From assembly GCA_963716925.1 (NCBI GenBank), contig CAVQUX010000033.1, positions 744,001 to 808,000 of the forward strand: DNA of 64,000 bases, written 5' to 3'. Shown here in pieces: positions 44,301 to 52,826 of the stretch. The notes under the pieces are model-generated. The model was given only the letters and a program-made list of their open reading frames with translations, had not been told where the DNA came from and ran no database searches. A program made the position numbers and the translations under genes. The stretch's first letter is position 1; each line of letters opens with the position of its first letter. The stretch is from DAISKN01 sp963716925 (GTDB lineage Bacteria; Acidobacteriota; Vicinamibacteria; Marinacidobacterales; SMYC01).

Positions 44301-45658
44301 CCCGAAGTGATCCGGGCGAGCTCGTCCTCGAAGCCCGGCGGCAGGTCGATGCCCGGAAAGACGCCCGACAGATGCGTCCGGATGTCCTCGGCGGCGAGCG
44401 GTTGGAGCTGCCGCTTCACCAGCTTGAGCTCGGATTCCTTCCCCTGAAGGAATCGCTCACAGGGCGGGGCCTCTTCGTCTTGCCCGATACCGAGGGCGCC
44501 GTTCATCGTGGCGCATACGAAGAGCGGTGCGTCCGCCCGACCGAGGAGAATCTTGAGGAGCACCAGCGTCCCCTCGTCGGCGAACTGCAGGTCGTCCACG
44601 AGGATCACCAGCGGCTTGCCCTCGAGGAGCTTGGTCGTGAGCTTCACCAGAGTGACGAAGATCCCTTCGCGGAGGCGGCGCTCGTCCTCCTCGGCGGCCG
44701 GGGAGCGGTCATCCAGGTTGGGAAGGACGTGGCCGAGGTAGTGGAGCTCTCTGGCGTCGAGGGCGTCGAGCGCGGGAACGCCTTTGTCGGCGCGCCGGGT
44801 CATGAGCGAGACGATCGCCTGCCCGGCGAGGTAGTACGGCCGGAATCCCTCCTGGCGCTTTCCCGAGAGCTTCACCACCGCGAGCCCCTGGTTGAGCGCG
44901 AGGCTCCTGCGGATGGTCTCGATGACCGTCGACTTCCCCATTCCCGGCGCTCCTTCGATCGAGCAGGAAACCGCGCCTCGCCCAGGCCGAGCGCTTCGAG
45001 CGCTTCGGACACCGCCTGGAGCTCACCGCTCGCGGCCGGCGATCTCCGCGTCGTCGAGTCGATGGAGCGCGATCTTGGGAGCGGTCTTCTGAGGATCCGC
45101 TTCTTTCGCCACCGATACCCGGTTGCGGCCCTGTTTCTTCGACGCGTAGAGGGCGGTGTCCGCCTTGCGAATGAGGTCGTTTCCGCTCGCGGCGTCGGTT
45201 CGCGCCGAAGCGACCCCGATGCTGAGCGAGATGTAGATCTGACCCGTGCCGTCGAGAAGTGCCAGAGGGCGCTCCTTGGTGAGCTGGTGCAGGCGATGAG
45301 CCAGCGTCACCGCCTTCGAAAGTTCGGTCCTCGGAAGGAGCACGATGAACTCGTCGCCGCCGAATCGAACCGGGTAGGCATCTTCGCCGGCGATCTCCTT
45401 GAGGAGCCCCGCGATGAACACCAGGGCTTCGTCGCCCGCATCGTGACCGTAGGTGTCGTTGATGCTCTTGAAGAGGTCCACGTCCAGAATCAGGAGCGAC
45501 AGGGGAAAGTGCTCGTCCTGATCCCAGTGGATCTTGTGCTCGAAGTAGCTGAGAAGAAACCTGCGGTTGTGCAGCCCGGTGAGCTCGTCCTCGAAGATCA
45601 GGCGGGAGGGATCTTTACCGACGTTCTGGAGAAAGTCGATGAGCTCGCCGTACTGCAT
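41396..45658 (-). CDS. very large GGDEF - AAA ATPase - duplicated domain - HEAT-repeat protein (two frameshifts)
   Basis: About 1,420 codons as one gene. From ATG 45658: an active-looking diguanylate cyclase domain (RFGGDEFIVLL, DELTGLHNRRFLLSYF), then AAA_16: GRERELQAVSEALEALG and IEGAPGMGKSTVIET (Walker A), LVILVDDLQFADEG (Walker B). Two single-base shifts near 45028 and 44985 split the GGDEF and ATPase parts; both frames are otherwise clean. After the ATPase come two copies of a roughly 150-residue unit (VQLYPADSKPIQKAYETAFD...; VKLYPLGSRQVSSAIDQLLE...) and C-terminal HEAT repeats. No RxxD inhibitory site precedes GGDEF. Likely a c-di-GMP-producing STAND-like signalling protein; partners unknown. 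Confidence 0.78.
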
Positions 45659-45742
45659 CGGGACCGTGCCACTCCCGGGCGCCGGACTCCCGGCCGCCTG
45701 TCACGAATGATTCATTTGGGTCGTGTAGTATCAGGTTAGCTG

Positions 45743-47389
45743 ATGGGGGTTCTTCTGGCAAGGACGGTGGCACGGCGCCTAAGCTCCTGCCCTGTCAGGC
45801 TTTTTCTCACCGCAGCCGCCCTTCTCGGAGCGAGCGTCGTCTCCGCCGAGACCGCGCCTCCGAAGCTGGTGCTCTTTCTCATCCTCGACCAGGGACGCGC
45901 GGAATATCTGGAACGGTTCCGTCCGGCTCTCGGGGGCGGGCTCCTGTTTCTGCTCGAGCGCGGCGTGATTTTCACCGCGACCCACCATGCCCATGCGGTG
46001 ACCGTCACCGCGCCCGGGCATGCTTCCCTGTCGACCGGGCGATTCCCCTCGCGCTCGGGAATCGTCGGCAACGAATGGTACGACCGCGATGAGAAGCGGG
46101 ACGTCTATTGCGTCGAGGATCGGGAGTCGCCGACACTCGCGGTAGGGGTCCGAGGAACGGGGCGGCCCGAATTTCTCGGACGCTCGCCGCGGAGGCTCCG
46201 GGGAACGGCCGTCGGCGACTGGATGAAGCGGCGCTTTCGCGCGTCGAAGGTCTACACCGCCGCGGGAAAGGATCGCGCGGCGGTACTCATGGGGGGCAAG
46301 AAAGCGGACGGCGCCTTCTGGTTCGACGGCGAGACCGGCCAGTGGGTGACGAGCCGTTACTACATGGACGAGTACCCGATCTGGGTCGCGAAATTCCACG
46401 AACGGCGGCTCGCCGACCGGTATTTCGGGCGGAGGTGGGAGCCGCTTCCGGTTCCCGAGGCACTGCTCTCGACGATGAAGATCGAAGCCTCAGGTGACGG
46501 CGCCAAGGATTCCGGATTTCCCAAGGTGCTGGGTCGGGGTACGTTGTCGGAGGACGCGGGGTTCTACCAGGAGCTCTTCGAGACGCCCTTTCTCGAGCCC
46601 TACCTGCTGGCGTTCGCGGAAAGCCTTGTGCGTGAAGAGAAGCTCGGCGCGGACGAGGTGACGGATTTTCTCGCGCTCGGATTCTCGAGCATCGATTCCG
46701 TCGGGCACGACTACGGCCCCAACAGCCGGGAGCTCCTTGACGCGGTTCTGCGGCTCGATCGTGAGCTCGGGGAGTTCTTTCAATTCCTCGACCGAACGAT
46801 AGGTCTCGAGCGTGTCGCGGTGGTGCTCTCGGCCGACCACGGGGTAGCGCCGCTTCCGGAGTACCAGACGCGGCACGGTCTCCCCGGCGGCCGCGTTCCC
46901 CGATCGGACCTGGCGTGCGTCGCGCATGCGGGAAAGCCCGGCTGGTTTCTCGCGCCCCTTCACTTCGACGACAACGCGCTCGCGAAGGAGAAGGTGAAAC
47001 GCCAAGCGGCGGAGACGCTCGTGGCGGAGCAGATCTCGGCCTGCCCCAGCGTCGCCCGAGTATGGACGCGGACGGAGATCGAGAACCCGAAGCCGGTCGT
47101 CGATCCGGTGCTGCTCCAGTTCGCGCGAAGCTTCTACCCGCAACACAGCCCTGATCTGTTCGTGCAGTTCGAGGAGGGGCTAATCGACGATCCAATCGGC
47201 ACTACTCATGGCTCTCCCTACGAGTACGATAACCACGTGCCGGGAATCATCGCGTGGCCCGGCATCCGGCCGCGGAGTCTCGACGAGCCCATCGCGACCG
47301 TGGACCTCCCGGTGACGCTCGCCTCGCTCCTCGGTCTGCCGACGCCGGCGGACGTGGACGGCGTCGACCGGTCCGGCCTCATGCGCTGA
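45743..47389 (+). CDS. exported PafA-like alkaline phosphatase/phosphodiesterase
   Basis: 548 residues with a signal peptide (LFLTAAALLGASVVSAE). Alkaline-phosphatase superfamily core: metal Asp in LFLILDQ, nucleophile Thr in TAPGHASLSTG, SSIDSVGHDYGP, LSADHGV and the last metal His in THGSPYEYDNHVP. The layout resembles PafA, a periplasmic phosphate-monoester hydrolase. Divergent from the GGDEF-AAA gene, 84 bp apart. Confidence 0.85.
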   Translation: MGVLLARTVARRLSSCPVRLFLTAAALLGASVVSAETAPPKLVLFLILDQGRAEYLERFRPALGGGLLFLLERGVIFTATHHAHAVTVTAPGHASLSTGRFPSRSGIVGNEWYDRDEKRDVYCVEDRESPTLAVGVRGTGRPEFLGRSPRRLRGTAVGDWMKRRFRASKVYTAAGKDRAAVLMGGKKADGAFWFDGETGQWVTSRYYMDEYPIWVAKFHERRLADRYFGRRWEPLPVPEALLSTMKIEASGDGAKDSGFPKVLGRGTLSEDAGFYQELFETPFLEPYLLAFAESLVREEKLGADEVTDFLALGFSSIDSVGHDYGPNSRELLDAVLRLDRELGEFFQFLDRTIGLERVAVVLSADHGVAPLPEYQTRHGLPGGRVPRSDLACVAHAGKPGWFLAPLHFDDNALAKEKVKRQAAETLVAEQISACPSVARVWTRTEIENPKPVVDPVLLQFARSFYPQHSPDLFVQFEEGLIDDPIGTTHGSPYEYDNHVPGIIAWPGIRPRSLDEPIATVDLPVTLASLLGLPTPADVDGVDRSGLMR

Positions 47390-47458
47390 GGAGGGCGTTC
47401 GAGCTCCCTCCGCTCTCGCGTTTTTGGAACGCCGCACCTTGCGACGCGGAGCGCGATT

Positions 47459-47497
47459 GACCCTGGGGTCGAGAGCCAGAACGGATCTCGCAGGGTC
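47459..47497. terminator. hairpin between convergent genes
   Basis: GACCCTG (47459-47465) pairs with CAGGGTC (47491-47497); inside it CGAGA pairs with TCTCG. It separates the PafA-like gene from the end of the box cluster. No T-run. Confidence 0.4.
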
Positions 47498-47511
47498 CCA
47501 AGGGAAGGTCG

Positions 47512-48654
47512 CTAGCGCTCGAAGATCTCCTTCGCAATGATGAGTCGCTGAATTTGGCTGGTACCTTCGTAGATCTGGTAGATCTTGGCGTCTCTGTAGA
47601 GCTTCTCGACCGGGTACTCTTTGCTGAATCCGTTCCCCCCGAAGACCTGGACGGCGTCTGTGGCGACCCGGACGGCGGTGTCCGCGGCGAAGAGCTTCGC
47701 GAAAGCGGCTTCTCGAGTGTTCCGCTTGCCTTGGTCGATGGTCCAGGCCGATTGCCAGACGAGGAGTCGCGCCGCCTGAATCGCGCAAGCCATGTCGGCG
47801 ATGAGGAAGCCGATGGCCTGATGCTTGTAGATGGGGACCCCGAAAGTCTTTCGCTCCTTGGCGTAACCGACGGCGTGGTCGTAGGCCGACTGGGCAAGCC
47901 CGACAGCCGCCGAAGCCACGACCGGCCTCGAGTGGTCAAAAGCGGTCATCGCCGCCCGAAACCCGTCCCCCTCCTCCCCGAGCCGATTTTCAAGTGGCAC
48001 CCGAGTGTTCTGGAAAGTCACCGCCCGGGTGTCGGACGCCCGCTGCCCCATATTGTTCTCCTTCTTTCCGACAATGACCCCATCCGTGTCCCGCGGCACG
48101 ATGAAAGCGCTCATCCCCCGGTACCGCTGGGAAGGATCGGTGTAGGCCAAAACGAAGTACCAGTCGGCAACCCCTCCATTGGTGATCCACATCTTGCTCC
48201 CGTCGAGGACGTAGTCGTTGCCGTGACGCGTCGCCGTGGTATGTATTCCCTGAACGTCGCTGCCGGCACCGGGCTCGGTAACGCAGTACGCGGTGAGACG
48301 GAACTCCTCGGTGAGCGGGCTAAGCCACTTGCGTTTCTGCTCCTCGGTTCCGGCGACGATCACCGGGCCTTGCGCCAACGTGTTCGCCTCCATGGCCGTT
48401 CCAATTCCGGTGCACCCCCGGGCGACCTCCTCGGCGATGAGGCAGCCTTCGAGGACCCCGAGCCCGAGCCCCCCGTATTCCACGGGGATATGGGTGTTCA
48501 TAAGCCCGAGCTCCCAAGCCTTGCGGCAGATCTCCATGGGGTACTCACCAGTTTCATCGTGGTAGCGAGCTTTCGGCGCAATCTCGTTTCGGGCGAACTC
48601 CCGGGCGAGATCACGAAATTGGGTCTGGTCGTCGCTAAGGCGGAAATCAATCAT
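47512..48654 (-). CDS. acyl-CoA dehydrogenase
   Basis: 380 residues from ATG 48654. FAD enzyme of the short/medium-chain family: YCVTEPGAGSDVQGIHT and WITNGGVADWYFV (FAD and substrate), and the catalytic Glu in YQIYEGTSQIQRLI. The classical box pathway needs no acyl-CoA dehydrogenase, so this one may act before benzoyl-CoA (shortening a phenylpropionyl-type side chain) or on another acyl-CoA. Last gene of the minus-strand cluster, one base after the hydratase stop. Confidence 0.88.
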   Translation of the reverse strand: MIDFRLSDDQTQFRDLAREFARNEIAPKARYHDETGEYPMEICRKAWELGLMNTHIPVEYGGLGLGVLEGCLIAEEVARGCTGIGTAMEANTLAQGPVIVAGTEEQKRKWLSPLTEEFRLTAYCVTEPGAGSDVQGIHTTATRHGNDYVLDGSKMWITNGGVADWYFVLAYTDPSQRYRGMSAFIVPRDTDGVIVGKKENNMGQRASDTRAVTFQNTRVPLENRLGEEGDGFRAAMTAFDHSRPVVASAAVGLAQSAYDHAVGYAKERKTFGVPIYKHQAIGFLIADMACAIQAARLLVWQSAWTIDQGKRNTREAAFAKLFAADTAVRVATDAVQVFGGNGFSKEYPVEKLYRDAKIYQIYEGTSQIQRLIIAKEIFER

Positions 48655-48655
48655 G

Positions 48656-49429
48656 CTACTTCCCCCTGAACACCGGACGGCGCTTCTCGAGAAACGCCCG
48701 GACTCCCTCACGTCGGTCCTCGGTCGCGAAGCAAGCCAACTGTGCCCTCTCTTCGAAATCAAGTACTTCCTCGAGCGAGGCGTCCTCCGCGAGCACGATG
48801 GCCTCCTTCGCCCAACGAACCGAACCCGGTGCCGCATCACGGAGGTCCCCTGCCCTCTCGAGGGTGAATCTCGGGAGATCCTCGTCAGTTACCACCCAAT
48901 TGACGAGACCGAGCCGAAACGCCTCATCGGAATCGACGAGTCTGCCGCTGAGCACGAGGTCGCGGGCCACTCCCGGACCCGCGAGCCGCGTGAGGAAGTA
49001 AGTCCCACCCCAATCGGGATGAAGGCCGAGGCGGGAAAAAGTCGCCCCGAGGCGGGTGCTCCGCGCCGCGATCCGGAAGTCGCAGGCCAGCGCAAGGCTG
49101 AAGCCTGCGCCAGCCGCGACGCCATGGATGGATGCCACGGTTGGGATTGGCAAGGACCTTAGGATGGTCACGACGCGCTTCCCCTGTTGAATGAAGGACT
49201 TCATGTCCTCATCGCCCAGGTTCTCCATGACACGAACGTCGCCCCCACTGCAAAAGGCCTTCCCAGTGCCTCGGAGAATGAGGACTCGTGAACAATTGGA
49301 TGCCACCTGAATCGCCGCTAGCAAGTCCTCCCGCATGGTGCCGGCGAAGGCGTTCAGGGAATCGGGTCGGTTCAGTGTAACGGTCGCAATTCCATCGGTT
49401 ACGTCGAGACCGATGTGTTCCCAGGGCAT
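48656..49429 (-). CDS. enoyl-CoA hydratase/isomerase family protein
   Basis: 257 residues, crotonase fold: oxyanion-hole segments GKAFCSGGDVRVME and HGVAAGAGFSLALACDFRIA, and GLHPDWGGTYFLTRL. The second usual catalytic Glu position is Asp (HPDWGG), so isomerase-type chemistry is possible. It probably works in beta-oxidation of the box ring-cleavage product or of an aromatic side chain. ATG 49429 (MPWEHIGLDV) is used. Confidence 0.85.
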   Translation of the reverse strand: MPWEHIGLDVTDGIATVTLNRPDSLNAFAGTMREDLLAAIQVASNCSRVLILRGTGKAFCSGGDVRVMENLGDEDMKSFIQQGKRVVTILRSLPIPTVASIHGVAAGAGFSLALACDFRIAARSTRLGATFSRLGLHPDWGGTYFLTRLAGPGVARDLVLSGRLVDSDEAFRLGLVNWVVTDEDLPRFTLERAGDLRDAAPGSVRWAKEAIVLAEDASLEEVLDFEERAQLACFATEDRREGVRAFLEKRRPVFRGK

Positions 49430-49442
49430 TGGGCGGCCGGGG

Positions 49443-50627
49443 CTACAGAGACTCGAGGAGTAGGGCCAGGCCCATCCCACCGCTGATACAGAGGGTCGCG
49501 ATTCCGCGCCTTGCCCGACGCCGAAACATTTCGTGAGCCAGCGTGACCACGATTCGGGCCCCCGTGGCTCCGATGGGATGCCCCAGGGCGATGGCGCCGC
49601 CGTTCACGTTCAGTCGTTCCGAATCGAAACCGAGCTCGCGCTGGCAGGCGATAACCTGGGCGGCGAAAGCCTCGTTGAGCTCAATCAGGTCGATGTCGTC
49701 GAGACGCAAGCCGGTCTTCTCCAGGAGCTTGCGCACGGCCGGAACCGGACCAATCCCCATCACCGCGGGGTCCACTCCCGCCGAGGCATAGCCGGCGATG
49801 CGCGCCATCGGCTCGACTCCGAGCCTCATCGCTTTCTCTTCGCTGAGTACAACGACGGCCGCGGCGCCATCAGTGATCCCCGATGAGTTTCCCGCGTGCA
49901 CCGTTCCATCCTTCCGGAAAACGGGTGCCAACTTCTGAAGGCCCTCGAGGGTCGCCCCGTCGCGCGGATGCTCGTCCGTCGAGAAACGCTCGACATCGCC
50001 CTTCCGCCCCTTGACCTCGATAGGAACGATTTCCGACAGGAACCGCCCCTCCTTGCGCGCGCGTTCGCATCGTTGCTGGCTTTCGAGAGCGTAGCGGTCG
50101 GATTCCTCGCGGCTGATGCGGTGACGATCGGCGAGAGTCTCTGCGGTCTCTCCCATCAGCTGTCCGCAAAGCGGACAGAGAAAGCCGTCGCGGTACATGC
50201 CGTCCACCACGTCGGAGCTCCCCAGTTTCTGACCCCAGCGGGCGTCGAGGAGAAGATAAGGCGTATTGCTCATGCTTTCCGTGCCGCCCGCAAGGACCGC
50301 CTCGGCGTCTCCAAGAGCAACGGCGCCGTAGGCGTTCAGGATGGCCTTCAAACTCGAGCCACAAGCTTTGTTGATGGTGTACGCCGGAACCGACTCGCCC
50401 AGGCCGGCGCGATAGGAGATCTGGCGCGCGACGTTGGGGCGCACACCCGCTTGGCGGGCGTTTCCGATGATGACCTCTTCCACGGCCGCCGCAGGCACAC
50501 CGCTTTTCTCCAGGGCACCCCTCGCGGCGGCGACGCCGAGGTCGGCGGCGGAAAGAGACTTGAGCGCTCCTCCGAACTTTCCGATTGGAGTCCGCACGGC
50601 TCCGGCGATCACGATGTTCTTGGTCAT
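49443..50627 (-). CDS. thiolase (acetyl-CoA/3-oxoadipyl-CoA acyltransferase type)
   Basis: 394 residues, full thiolase: acylated Cys in NKACGSSLKA, LIELNEAFAAQ, GGAIALGHPIGATGARI and the second Cys in CISGGMGLA. In the box pathway a thiolase splits 3-oxoadipyl-CoA to acetyl-CoA and succinyl-CoA; position in the cluster suggests that role. An extra CPLCGQ pair lies in the loop domain. Confidence 0.9.
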   Translation of the reverse strand: MTKNIVIAGAVRTPIGKFGGALKSLSAADLGVAAARGALEKSGVPAAAVEEVIIGNARQAGVRPNVARQISYRAGLGESVPAYTINKACGSSLKAILNAYGAVALGDAEAVLAGGTESMSNTPYLLLDARWGQKLGSSDVVDGMYRDGFLCPLCGQLMGETAETLADRHRISREESDRYALESQQRCERARKEGRFLSEIVPIEVKGRKGDVERFSTDEHPRDGATLEGLQKLAPVFRKDGTVHAGNSSGITDGAAAVVVLSEEKAMRLGVEPMARIAGYASAGVDPAVMGIGPVPAVRKLLEKTGLRLDDIDLIELNEAFAAQVIACQRELGFDSERLNVNGGAIALGHPIGATGARIVVTLAHEMFRRRARRGIATLCISGGMGLALLLESL

Positions 50628-50631
50628 AGGA

Positions 50632-51414
50632 TTACTTTCCTTGGAATCTGGGCTCGCGCTTTTCGACGTGCGCGGAAATGCCCTCGCGCGCGTCGTTCGA
50701 GACGAAAAGCTGCTGCTGCAGCTCTCGCTCGAGCGTGAGACCCTCGGAAAACGCGGACTCGAGCCCGGAGACGACTGCCCGCTTGATCCTGCCGACCGCC
50801 ATAGACGCCTTCCGCGGAGGAACGAACTCCGAAGCGTACTCCAGGACCCGGTCCCGGAACGACCGGTCGGAGAGTACAGCGGTCACCAGACCGAGCGCGT
50901 GAGCCTCGTCGAAGCTCATGAGCTTTCCCGTGACCATGAGCTCGAGCGCGCGCGAACGGCCGAGGAGCCGCCCGAGACGCTGCGTTCCGCCCGTCCCCGG
51001 GAGAACGCCCAGTTTCACCTCGGGAAGCCCGATCTTTCCGCCCTCTTTCTTGGCTACCCGCAAGTCGGCGGCGAGGGCAACCTCGAGTCCGCCGCCCACC
51101 GTGTGACCGTTCAAAGCGGCGATGACCAGCTTCGGGGTCTGCTCCAGTCGGTTGAGCGTCTCGTTCGCGTGAAGGCAGAACGAATATTTGAACTCGGGGG
51201 TTGCGCGGTTCAGCATGTGGATGTCGGCGCCCGAACAGAAGAACTTCTCACCCGCTCCCGTGAGCACGAGCACATGAACGCTCTCGTCCATGCGCGCGTC
51301 GAGTATCGCGGCATCGAGCTCCTTCATCATCTCGTAGCTGTAGGTATTGGCCGGAGGAGCGTGAAGCTCGAAAACCGCGACCCCTCGATCCTTCGAATAG
51401 TTGACGAGGGACAT
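50632..51414 (-). CDS. enoyl-CoA hydratase/isomerase family protein (second)
   Basis: 260 residues, crotonase fold: FFCSGADIHMLNRATPE, NGHTVGGGLEVALAADLRVA and LPEVKLGVLPGTGGTQRLGR, with the usual Glu present. It starts four bases from the thiolase and three bases from boxB, so it is in the same operon. Likely hydrates an unsaturated CoA intermediate after ring cleavage. Confidence 0.87.
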   Translation of the reverse strand: MSLVNYSKDRGVAVFELHAPPANTYSYEMMKELDAAILDARMDESVHVLVLTGAGEKFFCSGADIHMLNRATPEFKYSFCLHANETLNRLEQTPKLVIAALNGHTVGGGLEVALAADLRVAKKEGGKIGLPEVKLGVLPGTGGTQRLGRLLGRSRALELMVTGKLMSFDEAHALGLVTAVLSDRSFRDRVLEYASEFVPPRKASMAVGRIKRAVVSGLESAFSEGLTLERELQQQLFVSNDAREGISAHVEKREPRFQGK

Positions 51415-51417
51415 GAC

Positions 51418-52824
51418 TCAGGCCTTCCTCACGTACTCGAACTCCAACGCCTTCCCCTTGATGCCCTGCCGCGGCGGGCCGATCCAGCTCGCCATCTTAC
51501 CGGGCTCCGTCACGGCGTGCATCAGGCTCCTCACGAACGCCTGATCTTCGTCGGTAGGAAGCCACTCTCCCCGTTTTCGCTTCCACTGTTCCTCGGAAAT
51601 CGGCGCGCCCTCGGGACTGAAATGAAGCCCCGAGTAGATTCCAATCTGTCGATGGAACCGGCGGTGAGGTAGTCTGAGGCGTTCCGAAAGCCCCGCGTCT
51701 TCGAGAGCCTTGTTCCATCGATCCACGCCGCGCTGGCAATCGTCGATGTAGTCATCTCTCAAGACCTCGTTCATGGCGTTCCGGAGAGGAATCTCCTCGG
51801 GCACCAGCCTTCCTTCGTGGGGGACCTCCATGGAATAGAACGAGTCCAGAAGCTTGTGATCGTCATAGCTCTCCTCGCGGTTGCGACCTTTGAGACCCGC
51901 CGCGAAGTACTGCGCCGCGTTCGACGAGATCTCACCCCCGAAGAGGTCGGAGGAGACACTCACCCAGAAATTGAGGTACTTCTGGATGGTGGGAAGATCG
52001 ATCCCTCCGTGTCTGCGGATGTCATCGTCCTTCTTCTCTCGCATGAGCTGAGCTGTGCGCTCGACGATTCGTCCGACGCCCGTCTCGCCCACCGACATGT
52101 GGAATGCTTCCTCGGTGAGCATGAACTTCGTGGTCCGCGCGAGCGGATCGAAGCCGCTCTCGGCGAGGGCGAGAAGCTGGTACTTTCCGTCGCGGTCGGT
52201 GAACATCGTGAACATGTAGAAGTTCAGCCAGTCATCGCAGGGCTCGTTGAAAGCTCCGAGGATCCGGGGCTTGTCTCGATCGCCGCTGCGGCGATCGAGG
52301 AGCTCTTCCGCCTCCTCCCGTCCGTCGCGGCCGAAGTACGAATGAAGGAGGTACACCATCGCCCAGAGGTGCCGGCCCTCCTCGACGTTCACCTGGAAGA
52401 GGTTTCTCAGGTCGAAGACCGAGGGCGCAGTTTTCCCGAGCCGTCTCTGCTGCTCGACGCTCGCGGGCTCGGTGTCGCCCTGGGTAACGATGAGGCGGCG
52501 GAGTTGGGTGCGGAACTCGCCGGGGACCTCGTTCCAGACGGGCGCTCCCGCGTTGTCTCCGAAGCCGATGACTCGCCCGGCCTGGGGGGGAGTGAGAAAG
52601 ATCCCCCAGCGATAGTCGGGCATCTTTACGTAGTCGTAGTGCGCCCATCCCGCGGGGTCGACGGAGATCGCCGTGCGGAGATAGACGTCGTCCTTCTGAA
52701 ACCCCTCGGGGCCCATGTCCATCCACCAATCGAGGAAGCGCGGCTGCCACTTCTCGAGCGCGCGCTGCAGCTTAGGGTCGGAAGAGAGGTTGACGTTGTT
52801 GGGAATCTTGACGTCGAGCTCCAT
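51418..52824 (-). CDS. boxB: benzoyl-CoA 2,3-epoxidase subunit B
   Basis: 468 residues, close to the usual 473. Diiron oxygenase of the aerobic benzoyl-CoA pathway: recognised from family-wide sequence such as DVYLRTAISVDPAGWAHYDY, VNVEEGRHLWAMVYLLHSYF and LTEEAFHMSVGETGVGRIV, which contain the Glu/His iron ligands. ATG 52824 has GGAGGAGG upstream. It needs a reductase (BoxA), which is not in the window. Confidence 0.95.
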   Translation of the reverse strand: MELDVKIPNNVNLSSDPKLQRALEKWQPRFLDWWMDMGPEGFQKDDVYLRTAISVDPAGWAHYDYVKMPDYRWGIFLTPPQAGRVIGFGDNAGAPVWNEVPGEFRTQLRRLIVTQGDTEPASVEQQRRLGKTAPSVFDLRNLFQVNVEEGRHLWAMVYLLHSYFGRDGREEAEELLDRRSGDRDKPRILGAFNEPCDDWLNFYMFTMFTDRDGKYQLLALAESGFDPLARTTKFMLTEEAFHMSVGETGVGRIVERTAQLMREKKDDDIRRHGGIDLPTIQKYLNFWVSVSSDLFGGEISSNAAQYFAAGLKGRNREESYDDHKLLDSFYSMEVPHEGRLVPEEIPLRNAMNEVLRDDYIDDCQRGVDRWNKALEDAGLSERLRLPHRRFHRQIGIYSGLHFSPEGAPISEEQWKRKRGEWLPTDEDQAFVRSLMHAVTEPGKMASWIGPPRQGIKGKALEFEYVRKA

Positions 52825-52826
52825 GT

